A stretch of DNA of 64,000 nucleotides from Sedimentitalea xiamensis (GTDB lineage: Bacteria; Pseudomonadota; Alphaproteobacteria; Rhodobacterales; Rhodobacteraceae): the NCBI RefSeq assembly GCF_030164465.1, contig NZ_JASNJE010000025.1, positions 1 through 64,000 on the forward strand, given 5' to 3'. Below the pieces are notes generated by a model. That model saw only the letters and a list, made by a program, of their open reading frames with translations. It was not told where the DNA came from and did not search any database. This document shows, piece by piece, positions 40,726 through 49,320 of the stretch (position 1 is its first letter; the number at the start of each line of letters is the position of its first letter). The position numbers and the translations under genes were made by a program.

Positions 40726-42206
40726 GGGCAGCCACCGGCGGCCCAGATTTTCAGGTTGCGCTTCAGAGCGCCACCGAAGGGGTGTTTCTTGTCCAGCGAT
40801 CGCTGCATGTTGAGACTGAGATAGGAGTTGGCCTGGGTGCACAGGCGATCCTGCGTCCATTGATGGCAGTTTGAACAGGACTTGTCTTTCCAGTATTCGT
40901 CCGGAAGCCCATCGACCGGGGGAAAAAGCGGTGACATCTTGATGATATCCGCGATGGATTTGCCGGATAGATCGGAGAGTTCCGAAGAAATGGCCGAAGT
41001 GAAAGTGACGGTTTCTGCCGGTTGCACGGTGAGTGGCGGCGTTGCGGCAAGCGCGGTGTCCGGCGCGGGCGTTACGCCTTCTCCGATCGGGTCGGTTCCG
41101 TTCTTCTTGCGCAGCGCGACGATTTCCCCGGCCGCGAATTCCGCGAACACGCCGTCGGGAAACGCCTTCAGAAAACTTTCGTATCCTGCGATGCTGGCCT
41201 CTGCCTGCGCCGTTTCGAACATCTTCCGTTCTGCTTCTGACGGGCCCTTGGCCACTGGCACAGGTTTCGGAGCAGATGGATCCGTCAGTTCCTTTTCCAT
41301 CAGCACCGCCAGCAAGGCGCGGGCGTCCTGCGCATAGGCGCCTTCTGGATACCCGCGCAGAAACAACATGATCTGAACCGGATCTCCCGAGGCCTGCACC
41401 GATTTCCAAAGCTGGAGTTCCTGCAATTGTTCCGGCGACATGGGTTCTTCTTCTGCAAAGACAAAGTCGCTGGTCAGGGACGATGCATCCCAGGGTGTCT
41501 GTTGTCCTTTCGTTTTCTCGATCACCTCGACCCTGACATTCTTGAACATCTGCTCGATCCGCAAACCGGGCGTGGTCATCTGCGTTGCCATGGAACGGGT
41601 GAACGGGCTGTTTCCTTCGGTGCCGTCCAACGCGACGCCGCCCGGTGCGGTCGCGTAGGCCAGGAACGTACCCGTTGGGGCCTGCATCTCGGCCAGGCCA
41701 TTGTCATTGAATTCGAGGATGTCGCTGAAGGGGTTGTTGCGGCACGCATCGAGGATCACGATATTGGTCTTGTTGCGCGCAGAAAACATCTGTCGCAAGA
41801 CAGACTGGGCTTCGACCGCGACGAGATCGAGATCCGCCGCGTTGCTCAGGGCGACATCGACGGGCAACAGGTAGTTGGTTCCAAAAGACTGCACCCCATG
41901 CCCGGCATAGTAGAACAACCCCGTCGCATCCGGGCCGGCATCACGCAGGTCGCGGCCGAATTGTGAAATGCTGCGTTTCATGTCATTTTGTGTGCCGTCC
42001 AGCAGCAACATGACCGTGAAGCCCAGATCTTCGAGCGTGCCGGCGATCAGACGCGCATCGTGAGACGGGTTATCCAGTGGCGACACGGTTCCGTAGCCGG
42101 AGTTTCCGATCACCAGCGCCAACCTGTCCTGAGCAGAGACCGGAGCAGCCACCAAAAGAAGAAAACACCAAAGCCGGAGAATAAGTTTCACACGAAATAC
42201 CTGCAT
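40722..42206 (-). CDS. secreted caspase-like (C14) protein with C-terminal CxxCH motif
   Basis: The 494-residue protein has a signal peptide to about residue 25 (APVSAQD). The caspase-like domain has His103 (YYAGHGVQ) and Cys155 (ILDACRNNP). A Pro/Ala-rich middle carries short helical segments (about 250-350). The last 55 residues contain CSNCHQW, a c-type-heme-like CxxCH, plus two or three more Cys (RLCTQ, AAGGCP). The start at 42206 lacks a strong ribosome binding site; a GTG five codons later is possible. It is paralogous to the protein of 2854-4356 in the protease part only. Heme attachment is unproven; the Cys set could instead bind metal or form disulphides. Confidence 0.8.
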   Translation of the reverse strand: MQVFRVKLILRLWCFLLLVAAPVSAQDRLALVIGNSGYGTVSPLDNPSHDARLIAGTLEDLGFTVMLLLDGTQNDMKRSISQFGRDLRDAGPDATGLFYYAGHGVQSFGTNYLLPVDVALSNAADLDLVAVEAQSVLRQMFSARNKTNIVILDACRNNPFSDILEFNDNGLAEMQAPTGTFLAYATAPGGVALDGTEGNSPFTRSMATQMTTPGLRIEQMFKNVRVEVIEKTKGQQTPWDASSLTSDFVFAEEEPMSPEQLQELQLWKSVQASGDPVQIMLFLRGYPEGAYAQDARALLAVLMEKELTDPSAPKPVPVAKGPSEAERKMFETAQAEASIAGYESFLKAFPDGVFAEFAAGEIVALRKKNGTDPIGEGVTPAPDTALAATPPLTVQPAETVTFTSAISSELSDLSGKSIADIIKMSPLFPPVDGLPDEYWKDKSCSNCHQWTQDRLCTQANSYLSLNMQRSLDKKHPFGGALKRNLKIWAAGGCP

Positions 42207-42422
42207 TCATTGTGCCGTTCAGCCATTTTTTTGCTGCGTCCGCCATCCTCAAGGAACGGTGGCAAAGTCCTTTGGCCCCAATTCGGCATTTCCGATGCAA
42301 CTATCGCTTTTCTTCTTCATTGGCGCAAGTTTCCTGTTAGTGTCGGACCATCATGATGCTCTTTCATTTACAAAAAATTTCTTTGTGACCTTTAGCGTCA
42401 TGAACAAACGAGGATCGTTCTG
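42207..42422. promoter_or_regulatory. divergent promoter region, caspase-like / YceI-OmpA genes
   Basis: This 216-nt gap lies between divergent starts and has an AT-rich core around 42355-42395. TTTACAAAAAATTT at 42367-42380 partly resembles the TTTACAA-type element upstream of the VPLPA-CTERM and sugar-transferase genes. No other operator was recognised. Confidence 0.3.
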
Positions 42423-43496
42423 ATGAAACACATGACCCGCAACCTTCTTGTTTCGGCCATCGCAGGTGTCTGGATGGCGATGTCCGCCGTATCCGGGGCC
42501 CGGGCACAAACCATCGACCCGTTCGAAAACGGATGGACCCTGGACCCGGCGACGTCCGAATTGCGGTTCATGTCAATCAAGAAAGGCAACGTGGCCGAAA
42601 CCAACAGGTTCGCAACGATCAGCGGTCTCATCACCGAGGACGGCAAGGCGCAGATCAGGATTCTGATGGATTCCGTGGATACGAAGGTCGACCTTCGGAA
42701 CGTCAGGATGCGGTTTCTGTTCTTTGAAACCTTTCTGCACCCGGAAGCCACCATCACGGTGCAGCTTGACCCCGAACAGTTGACCGACCTGCATCAGACG
42801 CGACACAAAATGGTCACTGTGGACTATACGTTGAGCCTGCATGGCGTGACGGTGAACAAGTCTGCGGAAGTCGCCGTCACACTGATCAGCAACGATCGCA
42901 TCACGGTATCCGCGACGACCCCGATTGCCGTGACCCTGGCGGAACACAACCTGGAAGAGGGACGCGGCAAACTGCAGGAAGCCGCGAATGTGGATATAGC
43001 TCCGCTCGGCATCGTGAGCTTCGACTTCACCTTCGACCGATCCAGTCCGGGCACGCCGCCGGACGTCTCGATGCTGACCGCCGTCGCCGCGGCGGGCGAT
43101 GCGGCCCTTGAAACCAAGGGCAACATGGATCGTGAAGCCTGCGTCGGGCGGTTCGAGATCCTGTCGCGCACCGGCAACATCTATTTCAATACCGGCAGTG
43201 CCCGGCTGGATGCGAAGAGCATGCCGCTGCTGGACAAGCTTCACGATGTCGTCGATCGCTGTCCCGACCTGGATATCGAAATCGGTGGTCACACTGATTC
43301 CGACGGTAGCGATGTCGCCAACCAGCGCCTGAGTGAACGCCGCGCCGCCTCTGTCGCGGAGTATCTGCAATCCAAGGGGATCCCGCCGGCACGCATGAAA
43401 GTCGTCGGATACGGCGAAGCGCAGCCGCTCGTCGCCAACACGTCCGGCGACAACAAGGCCAGGAACCGGCGGATCGAGTTCTCGGTGATCAACTGA
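42423..43496 (+). CDS. exported YceI-like / OmpA fusion protein
   Basis: The 357-residue protein has a signal peptide to about residue 28 (GARAQ). A YceI-like beta domain spans about 35-205 (WTLDPATSELRFMSIKKGN, KVDLRNVRMRFLFFETFLHP). The OmpA-like domain spans about 235-357 (GNIYFNTGSARLD, IGGHTDSDGSDVANQRLSERR, NRRIEFSV). YceI folds bind lipids or polyisoprenoids, while OmpA domains bind peptidoglycan. The combination suggests an envelope protein bridging membrane or lipid and wall. AGGA precedes the start. It is the rightmost gene of the T6SS superlocus. Confidence 0.82.
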   Translation: MKHMTRNLLVSAIAGVWMAMSAVSGARAQTIDPFENGWTLDPATSELRFMSIKKGNVAETNRFATISGLITEDGKAQIRILMDSVDTKVDLRNVRMRFLFFETFLHPEATITVQLDPEQLTDLHQTRHKMVTVDYTLSLHGVTVNKSAEVAVTLISNDRITVSATTPIAVTLAEHNLEEGRGKLQEAANVDIAPLGIVSFDFTFDRSSPGTPPDVSMLTAVAAAGDAALETKGNMDREACVGRFEILSRTGNIYFNTGSARLDAKSMPLLDKLHDVVDRCPDLDIEIGGHTDSDGSDVANQRLSERRAASVAEYLQSKGIPPARMKVVGYGEAQPLVANTSGDNKARNRRIEFSVIN

Positions 43497-43712
43497 CGCG
43501 GCACGATCCGCCCGAAAAGACCCGACGGTGACCGAAAGGGAGTGGCACCGGCAATACATCCGGGTTTGGCCGCATGCTGCATCAATGAAACGTAGAAGAC
43601 CGGGATATCTGGACAATGACCAGCCTCGTTATTCTTCCTTTCGCAATCTCGCGCCTGTAGGCGAAGCCTGGTATCCAAGACCCTCAAATACAAAACCCGA
43701 AAGTTCTTTGCC

Positions 43713-44744
43713 ATGACTCCTGAACCTGCGAGACGCCGCGTCCTGATCACGGGCACTGCCGGTTTCATCGGGTTTCATCTTGCACGGCTCTTGCTGAAGC
43801 AAGGTTTCGAGGTTCACGGATATGACGGGATGACCGACTATTACGACGTCACCCTGAAACAGCGTCGGCACCAGATCCTGTTGCAAACACAGGGTTTTGC
43901 GGCGACAGAGGGCATGCTGGAGGATGAAAACAAACTTTGGGCCGTCGCTGAGCGGTTTCAGCCGGATGTGATTGTGCATCTGGCCGGGCAGGCCGGCGTC
44001 CGGTATTCGCTGGAGAACCCGCGATCCTACCTCGACAGCAACGTGATCGGCACTTTCAACGTGATGGAGGCCGCGCGACGCTTGCAGGTCGACCACCTGT
44101 TGATGGCATCGACCTCTTCGATCTACGGCGCAAATGAGGACATGCCCTTCCGGGAAACCGACAAAGCCGACGCGCAGCTGACAATTTACGCCGCGACCAA
44201 GAAAGCCAACGAAAGCATGGGACATTCCTATGCACATTTGTGGGGTCTGCCGACCACCATGTTCCGGTTCTTCACCGTCTACGGACCCTGGGGACGGCCG
44301 GATCTGGCCTTTTTCAAATTTACGGACGCAATTCTGAATGGTCGGCCGATCGACGTTTACAATCATGGCGACATGTATCGGGATTTTACCTATGTGGGCG
44401 ACCTGGTCCGGGGTATCCGGCTTCTGATCGACGTCGTTCCGGAGCGTCCGGCAACCGCCAAGGACATCCTGCCAGGTGACAGCCTGTCCCCGGTCGCCCC
44501 TTACCGCGTCGTCAACATCGGCAACTCCGAGAAGGTCCGCCTTCTCGATTTCATCGAAGCCATAGAAGACGCACTGGGCATGAAAGCCGAACGCAACTAC
44601 CTCGGGATGCAGAAGGGCGATGTGCCCGCGACCTGGGCCAATGCAGACCTGCTGAAACGGCTGACAGGCTATGCTCCGCAGACCGATTTTCGCGAAGGTA
44701 TTCGTGAATTTGTCGCCTGGTACAGGGATTACTACCGTAGATAG
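43713..44744 (+). CDS. UDP-glucuronate 4-epimerase-like NAD-dependent epimerase
   Basis: The 343-residue extended SDR has the NAD-binding motif [11 protein letters not shown] (about 14-24) and catalytic YAATK (Tyr-x-x-x-Lys, near 161). [11 protein letters not shown] is the loop typical of UDP-glucuronate 4-epimerases, which make UDP-galacturonate for capsule, EPS or LPS. It is cytoplasmic. It lies alone between the T6SS locus and the broken surface-protein gene, and it probably serves the polysaccharide genes further right. Confidence 0.85.
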   Translation: MTPEPARRRVLITGTAGFIGFHLARLLLKQGFEVHGYDGMTDYYDVTLKQRRHQILLQTQGFAATEGMLEDENKLWAVAERFQPDVIVHLAGQAGVRYSLENPRSYLDSNVIGTFNVMEAARRLQVDHLLMASTSSIYGANEDMPFRETDKADAQLTIYAATKKANESMGHSYAHLWGLPTTMFRFFTVYGPWGRPDLAFFKFTDAILNGRPIDVYNHGDMYRDFTYVGDLVRGIRLLIDVVPERPATAKDILPGDSLSPVAPYRVVNIGNSEKVRLLDFIEAIEDALGMKAERNYLGMQKGDVPATWANADLLKRLTGYAPQTDFREGIREFVAWYRDYYRR

Positions 44745-44811
44745 CGGGTTCGCCTGATTTCGGCCCGCCGCGTCGAGATCTTGCAATATTGTTTGAAAAC
44801 AAAACCGCAGG

Positions 44812-44829
44812 ATGCACCGTACGGTGCAT
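44812..44829. promoter_or_regulatory. 18-bp perfect palindrome between epimerase and broken surface-protein gene
   Basis: ATGCACCGTACGGTGCAT is perfectly self-complementary without a loop and has ATGC/GCAT ends like the palindrome at 2121-2138. It could be an operator for the gene starting at 45081 (252 nt downstream) or a terminator-like element for the epimerase (67 nt past its stop). The operator reading is favoured because no T-tract follows. Nothing else was recognised in the 336-nt gap 44745-45080. Confidence 0.35.
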
Positions 44830-45080
44830 TTACCTCAGCTTCTTTTCGTTGGCGGTATCTGGTGGGCTGATCCTGATCTGAAATCAGGCATGCCACCCGA
44901 AAAGGAGCCAGAAATGGCAAATGCCTCGAATTCCAAAGCGACGGAACCCGAAACCTCGCCCCATGTCGGGGGGCGGCGACCTTCGGTCCCTGTCGCATTT
45001 TCTCCGCGCCATCGGGTAGAGGCCGATGCGGTTTCGATCTGCACGACGTCTGCTTCGCTTGCAGTCGGAGGTATTTGATC

Positions 45081-45698
45081 ATGAAGGATGACACACGTTT
45101 CAATGCAGGACGATTTAGCGACGGGCGGTTCAGCGGCAAGAAGCCGAAGGATCGGACCGGCCATTTCGAGGTTTCGGTTTCCGGGTTGACCGAAAATCCG
45201 GATTTCGGACTGACGGCCCAGATCGGTGTGCCCTTGACTGCAACGGCTGTGAACTGGTCGGGGGACGCGCCGGGATCGGTTGCCTGGCAGTGGCTCGACA
45301 GTTCCGGTCCGATCGGCACTGGTGCGACCTACACGCCACAGGCGAGCGACGACCTGGAAAGCATCTATGCCGTCGCGGTGCCTTCGGAGATCTATGCCCA
45401 GCAGAACAGCACGTCCTATACCGTTCGCCATGCCCCGCCCATTCCTGGGTCGGGTATTTCCAGCAAGAACCTGACGTATCTCGGCGACGAGAAAACGATC
45501 ATTCAGAACGCCCGCAATCGTTTCACGGGCGACGGATTGACCTTCAGCGTTTCCGGATACGCCGGTGCCCGGCTGGATGGGAAGTCTTTGATCATCGATC
45601 CGACGGATCTTACCGCGGGCACCACCGTCCGGCTGACCGCGACCAACAGCGGCGGATCCGTGTCGCATGCATTCAACCTTGTGGTCGAAGCGCTATAA
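45081..45698 (+). pseudogene. large surface-protein gene, N-terminal fragment (ends at premature TAA)
   Basis: This segment is 205 codons from ATG 45081, with GGAGG 9 nt upstream. It encodes beta-rich Ig/cadherin-like modules (GDGLTFSVSGYAGARLDGKS, TVRLTATNSGGSVSHAFNLV). There is no signal peptide; the start MKDDTRFNAGRFSDGRFSG resembles phage-tail or T1SS-type proteins. It stops at TAA 45696-45698, but the same frame continues with a matching next module (SVALTGSGSKPIDA...). So this is a nonsense mutation inside one gene spanning 45081-49202. A functional short protein is possible but unlikely. The family is not recognised. Confidence 0.65.
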
Positions 45699-46500
45699 TT
45701 CGTTTCAGTCGCGCTGACGGGTTCCGGCAGCAAGCCCATCGATGCGACGTCGGATTGCACCGGTGCGGGCATTTCCTACAGCGTCAGTGCGCCGGGCATC
45801 CCGGGTGTCTCGATCGACACGGCGACCGGCGTCGTCACCATCCCGACCGGTTCGAGCGCCAGTGGCACCATCACGGTCACGGGCGCCAACAGCAGCGGCA
45901 GCGCCAGCACGAATTTCAACGCGACTGTCGAAACCGCAGCCCCCCCTGCCACGATACCGACCGTCCGGACCAACGTGATCGACTTTGGTGACGGGGACAC
46001 CATTTCCCTGAGCGAACCCCGCGAGGTATTCCAGTATGCCGATGGTTCGTTCGGCGTGATTTCGGTAGGAGGCGACGTGATCATCACGGCGGACTCCCCC
46101 GCGTCCGTGGCACAGCCCGGCGATGGATATGTCGCCCATGGCATGATGCATACGGACGATATCCGGATCATCGAAGATACCAGCGCCATCCATCAGGGCT
46201 GGGACGAAATGATGAGCGATCAGCCCAAGCTCATAAAGCCGACATTCAGCACCGGCTACAGTGCGGCCCTGAACAAGGCCCCGTCCAGCACCGGTGCCAG
46301 CCTGTTGATGGCCACCGCCGGCGGGACTGGCAGCGTGGTCAAGGTGAAGCGGCGCGCCAGCCTTCCGGTGAGCAATGGGAAATACGAAAACGCCGCCGTT
46401 CTGGAAAAGGTCATGATCGTTCACGCGGTTCCAGCGGCTCCGCCGATCGGAAGCGTCAGACCGCCGATCATGGGCGTCGACCTGGGCCTGAGCGCCGAGG
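45699..46500 (+). pseudogene. large surface-protein gene, middle fragment
   Basis: This is the same reading frame as the preceding fragment, after its TAA. It begins with another Ig-like module (GTITVTGANSSGSASTNF) and continues to VIDFGDGDTISLSEPREVFQ and HAVPAAPPIGSVRPPIMG. At about 46490-46505 the sensible protein sequence moves to another frame (+1), where RDFVLPSGLTDISTCKSYLA follows. No ribosome binding site or start codon opens this part on its own, so it is not an independent gene. Confidence 0.6.
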
Positions 46501-49202
46501 ATGCGGCTGTCGGGCGTTCGAGACTTTGTCCTGCCGAGCGGGCTGACAGATATTTCCACCTGCAAGAGCTACCTGGCGAGCGACCAGCTTTTCAACATCT
46601 ACGAAGGCGAACGCCGTCGCGGCCTGTGCGTCGGACCTTCGGACTACGCGCGCAACATTCTGTCGACCTACATGGCGCCTGCGGCCTTGTATCTGTATCA
46701 TCCGAGCATCAGCGAAGCCGATCGCAAGGCTCTGATCGCAGGGTTCCTGCGCAAGGCGACTGATGCCTACGGCACCCAAAGCGCAGGCGCCGCCCCCGGT
46801 GGCGGTGCCGGGCAAACTGGCGTGGACCAGTTCGCCATGGCCGTGGTTTCGACCATCTTCCCGTCCAATGCAGCGCTGCGCACGGCGTCACATCAACGTT
46901 TGAGCAACCTCAATGACCTGGCGCTTTGGCCGAATGCGGCCGATGTCGGGCATGACAGCGATTTTCCGAACCTGGCGACCAGTGTCGGCCCCGGCAAACA
47001 CAACCATCAACCGCTTCTGCCAGAAATGGTCGGTTATCCGCATTGGGTCGTCGAAAGCAATGCCGCGAAGAACGGACGGCTATCGCCGATCAACAACAGC
47101 GACATACTGGCGCGGTACCGTTCCTCGATCTATCAGATGGCCCTGATCGGCGCGGTTGTCACCGGCCTCGCGGAGGGTGGCTGGGAAGCGCTTTGGGGGC
47201 CTCAGAGCACCTGGGATCAGACCAACAACAAATTCGCGACACTGGGCGTCATCGAACAGGGCTACACGATCAACGGGTCGAAGATCCGCCCTGTCGATGA
47301 CGCTCCGGACTGGGTCCGGCAATTGTGGGACGCGCATCGTCCGACCATGCCCGAAGGCGGAATGCCGGTGCCTGTAGCACCGCAACCTCCCATGCAATTC
47401 GCCGGTGAGTTCAGCAATCGGGTTGCGGCCTATCAGGAAGATTTCGGGCTTGCCGGTGTCAACGCCATCGCGAATTCCGCAACCGGGGTGGATTTTGACT
47501 TCACCAGGATCATGAACGATGGATCGCCCTTCACAGGCTCGATTTTGCCGCTCAGCGGTCGACAGATTTCCCTGTCGCACGACGGAATTCAATGGGCCGC
47601 GCCCGTCGATATCGGAGTAACCGGATCGCTGACCTTTTCCTGCAAGCGCTGGCTACGCGAGCGACGCCGGAACAGCGAAGGCTGGTCGCCCTGGTCCGGA
47701 AACTGGCCGCAACTCAACGGTCGCGACCTGGTGCCGGCCGATCTGCGCAACATCTTCACCGGCGGGACAATTCCAGTCGGAGCACCGATCAACGCAGAGG
47801 CACCCAAAGTCTACAAATACCGCTATGGACAAGGCCGCGACAATGCCACGCCCGGATTCTGGCTCTTTGACGAACAGCCTTCCGCGATGGTTCCGGAACA
47901 GACGAAACTGATCGCGGGTTCCGGTCTGTGGGTCGACGGGATCGTCGGGATATCCTATCAATGGCAGGTTCGGACCAATGCCGGCGCACCGACCGACATT
48001 CCGGGCGCAACGAAACAGGAATACATCCGCACACACGAAGTCTTGTCGAGCATCACCGCGACGCGCGAGATCTGCTGCGTCGTGACCGCGGATGACGGCA
48101 ACGGCAACGCCACGTCCATAGCGACGAACTGGATCACGATGCCGATCCCCTCCGCTGTCATCAATGACTATTCCAATGACCCCAGCCCGATTGTCGGATT
48201 GAGGGGCGGAGCAGCGGAATGGCGTCAAACCGAAGGCGTGCTGCGGATCTATCCCAACCAGGCGGATACCTTTGCAGGTGCATTGAACCGCATCGACGGC
48301 CTGATCATCGGTCAGGAATACACCTTCCAGGCGGTCATTTCAGCGCGCGACGTGGGTGTCGGCACGATTGACGGGCAATTGGGCGATACAACGACGCTGA
48401 CCGGGGCGAATCCGACCACGGAGAACGAACTTGGGGGGCAACTCACCGGAACGCTCACGATCACCGGAGTGGCGGCCGCGCCCACGATGTATCTGTCCGT
48501 CCGGTTCCGCGGGATGCCGCCCTTGGGATCGTGGATCGACGTGACCGAAGTCCGCGCCATTCCGCGGTTCGCGGACGCGCAAAGCATTCCCTCCGCGATG
48601 AGCGCGCCGATCGTCACCACAAGCGGCGAAACCTCGATCAGCGTCGATCGGGCAGCGGCACCGGATGATGGTGGTTCGGCCATCACATCCTACGATCTGC
48701 GCTGGCAGCCAAATGGCGGTGCATGGACTACAATATCCGGTATCGGCGACCCCCAAAGCATCGGAGGGCTCGTGCGGTCAACGCTGCATCATGTGCAAAC
48801 GCGGGCCGTCAACGCGGTGGGGCAAGGCGCATGGTCGGCAAGCGGATTCGCGATTACCGCCGATGCCGCTTCGCCCTCCGGCGAATGGCGCGACGATTTC
48901 GCCACCGATACGACTGCCGGCTACACTCAGCAGGATGCAACCAAAGGCTACGACGGGGCTTCCAGGACCATGACGATCACACCGACGGCCGCATGGGGCG
49001 GGGTGGTCTCTCCGGCAATCGCGTTGGAAACAGGACATTCGTATCAGATCAACGTGTACATAGAGAACACCCTGTCTTCCGGTGTCGCGGACTTTTCCAT
49101 GGGGTCGATGCTGGCGGGAAATGCCGACGACAAGGGCGGGTCCGGGGCACCGGGGTCGGCAGTTTCAAGGTTCGATACATCGAAGTCATTGATGTCACCT
49201 GA
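46501..49202 (+). pseudogene. large surface-protein gene, C-terminal fragment
   Basis: This is about 900 codons after the first frameshift. It begins with an unknown globular region (CKSYLASDQLFNIYEGE; SNLNDLALWPNAADVGHDSD), then a beta-rich region with QWQVRTNAGAPTDIPGATKQ. A fibronectin type III domain follows near the end (AITSYDLRWQPNGGAWTTIS). Near 49130-49155 the frame shifts again: the original frame ends soon after (stop 49222-49224), while the neighbouring frame gives a natural jelly-roll-type ending GSFKVRYIEVIDVT and stops at 49202. A terminator hairpin follows at once. It may represent a carbohydrate-binding adhesin or enzyme; no catalytic motif was recognised. Confidence 0.6.
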
Positions 49203-49230
49203 CCTGTTGACCGCCGCCGCGTGAGACATG

Positions 49231-49262
49231 AGCGCCCTTGCCTTTCGACAGGCAAGGGCGCT
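49231..49262 (+). terminator. intrinsic-type terminator after the broken surface-protein gene
   Basis: A perfect 12-bp stem (AGCGCCCTTGCC / GGCAAGGGCGCT) with an 8-nt loop TTTCGACA lies 28 nt past the stop at 49202 and is followed by TTGT. It is a good terminator candidate. Confidence 0.75.
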
Positions 49263-49271
49263 TGTCGCCAA

Positions 49272-49298
49272 CCGCCGATCTCGCTGTTCGATCGGCGG
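49272..49298 (-). terminator. hairpin between convergent genes
   Basis: A perfect 9-bp stem (CCGCCGATC / GATCGGCGG) with a 9-nt loop lies 23 nt past the end of the leftward gene at 49321. It probably terminates that gene; the adjacent hairpin at 49231-49262 serves the other strand. Confidence 0.5.
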
Positions 49299-49320
49299 AG
49301 CACGTCGACCCGGCTGCCCT

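Noticed and set aside
44812-45078. Short open frame between the epimerase and the surface-protein gene
   Set aside because: It starts inside a palindrome, has no ribosome site, and the translation shows no fold-like pattern; probably noncoding.
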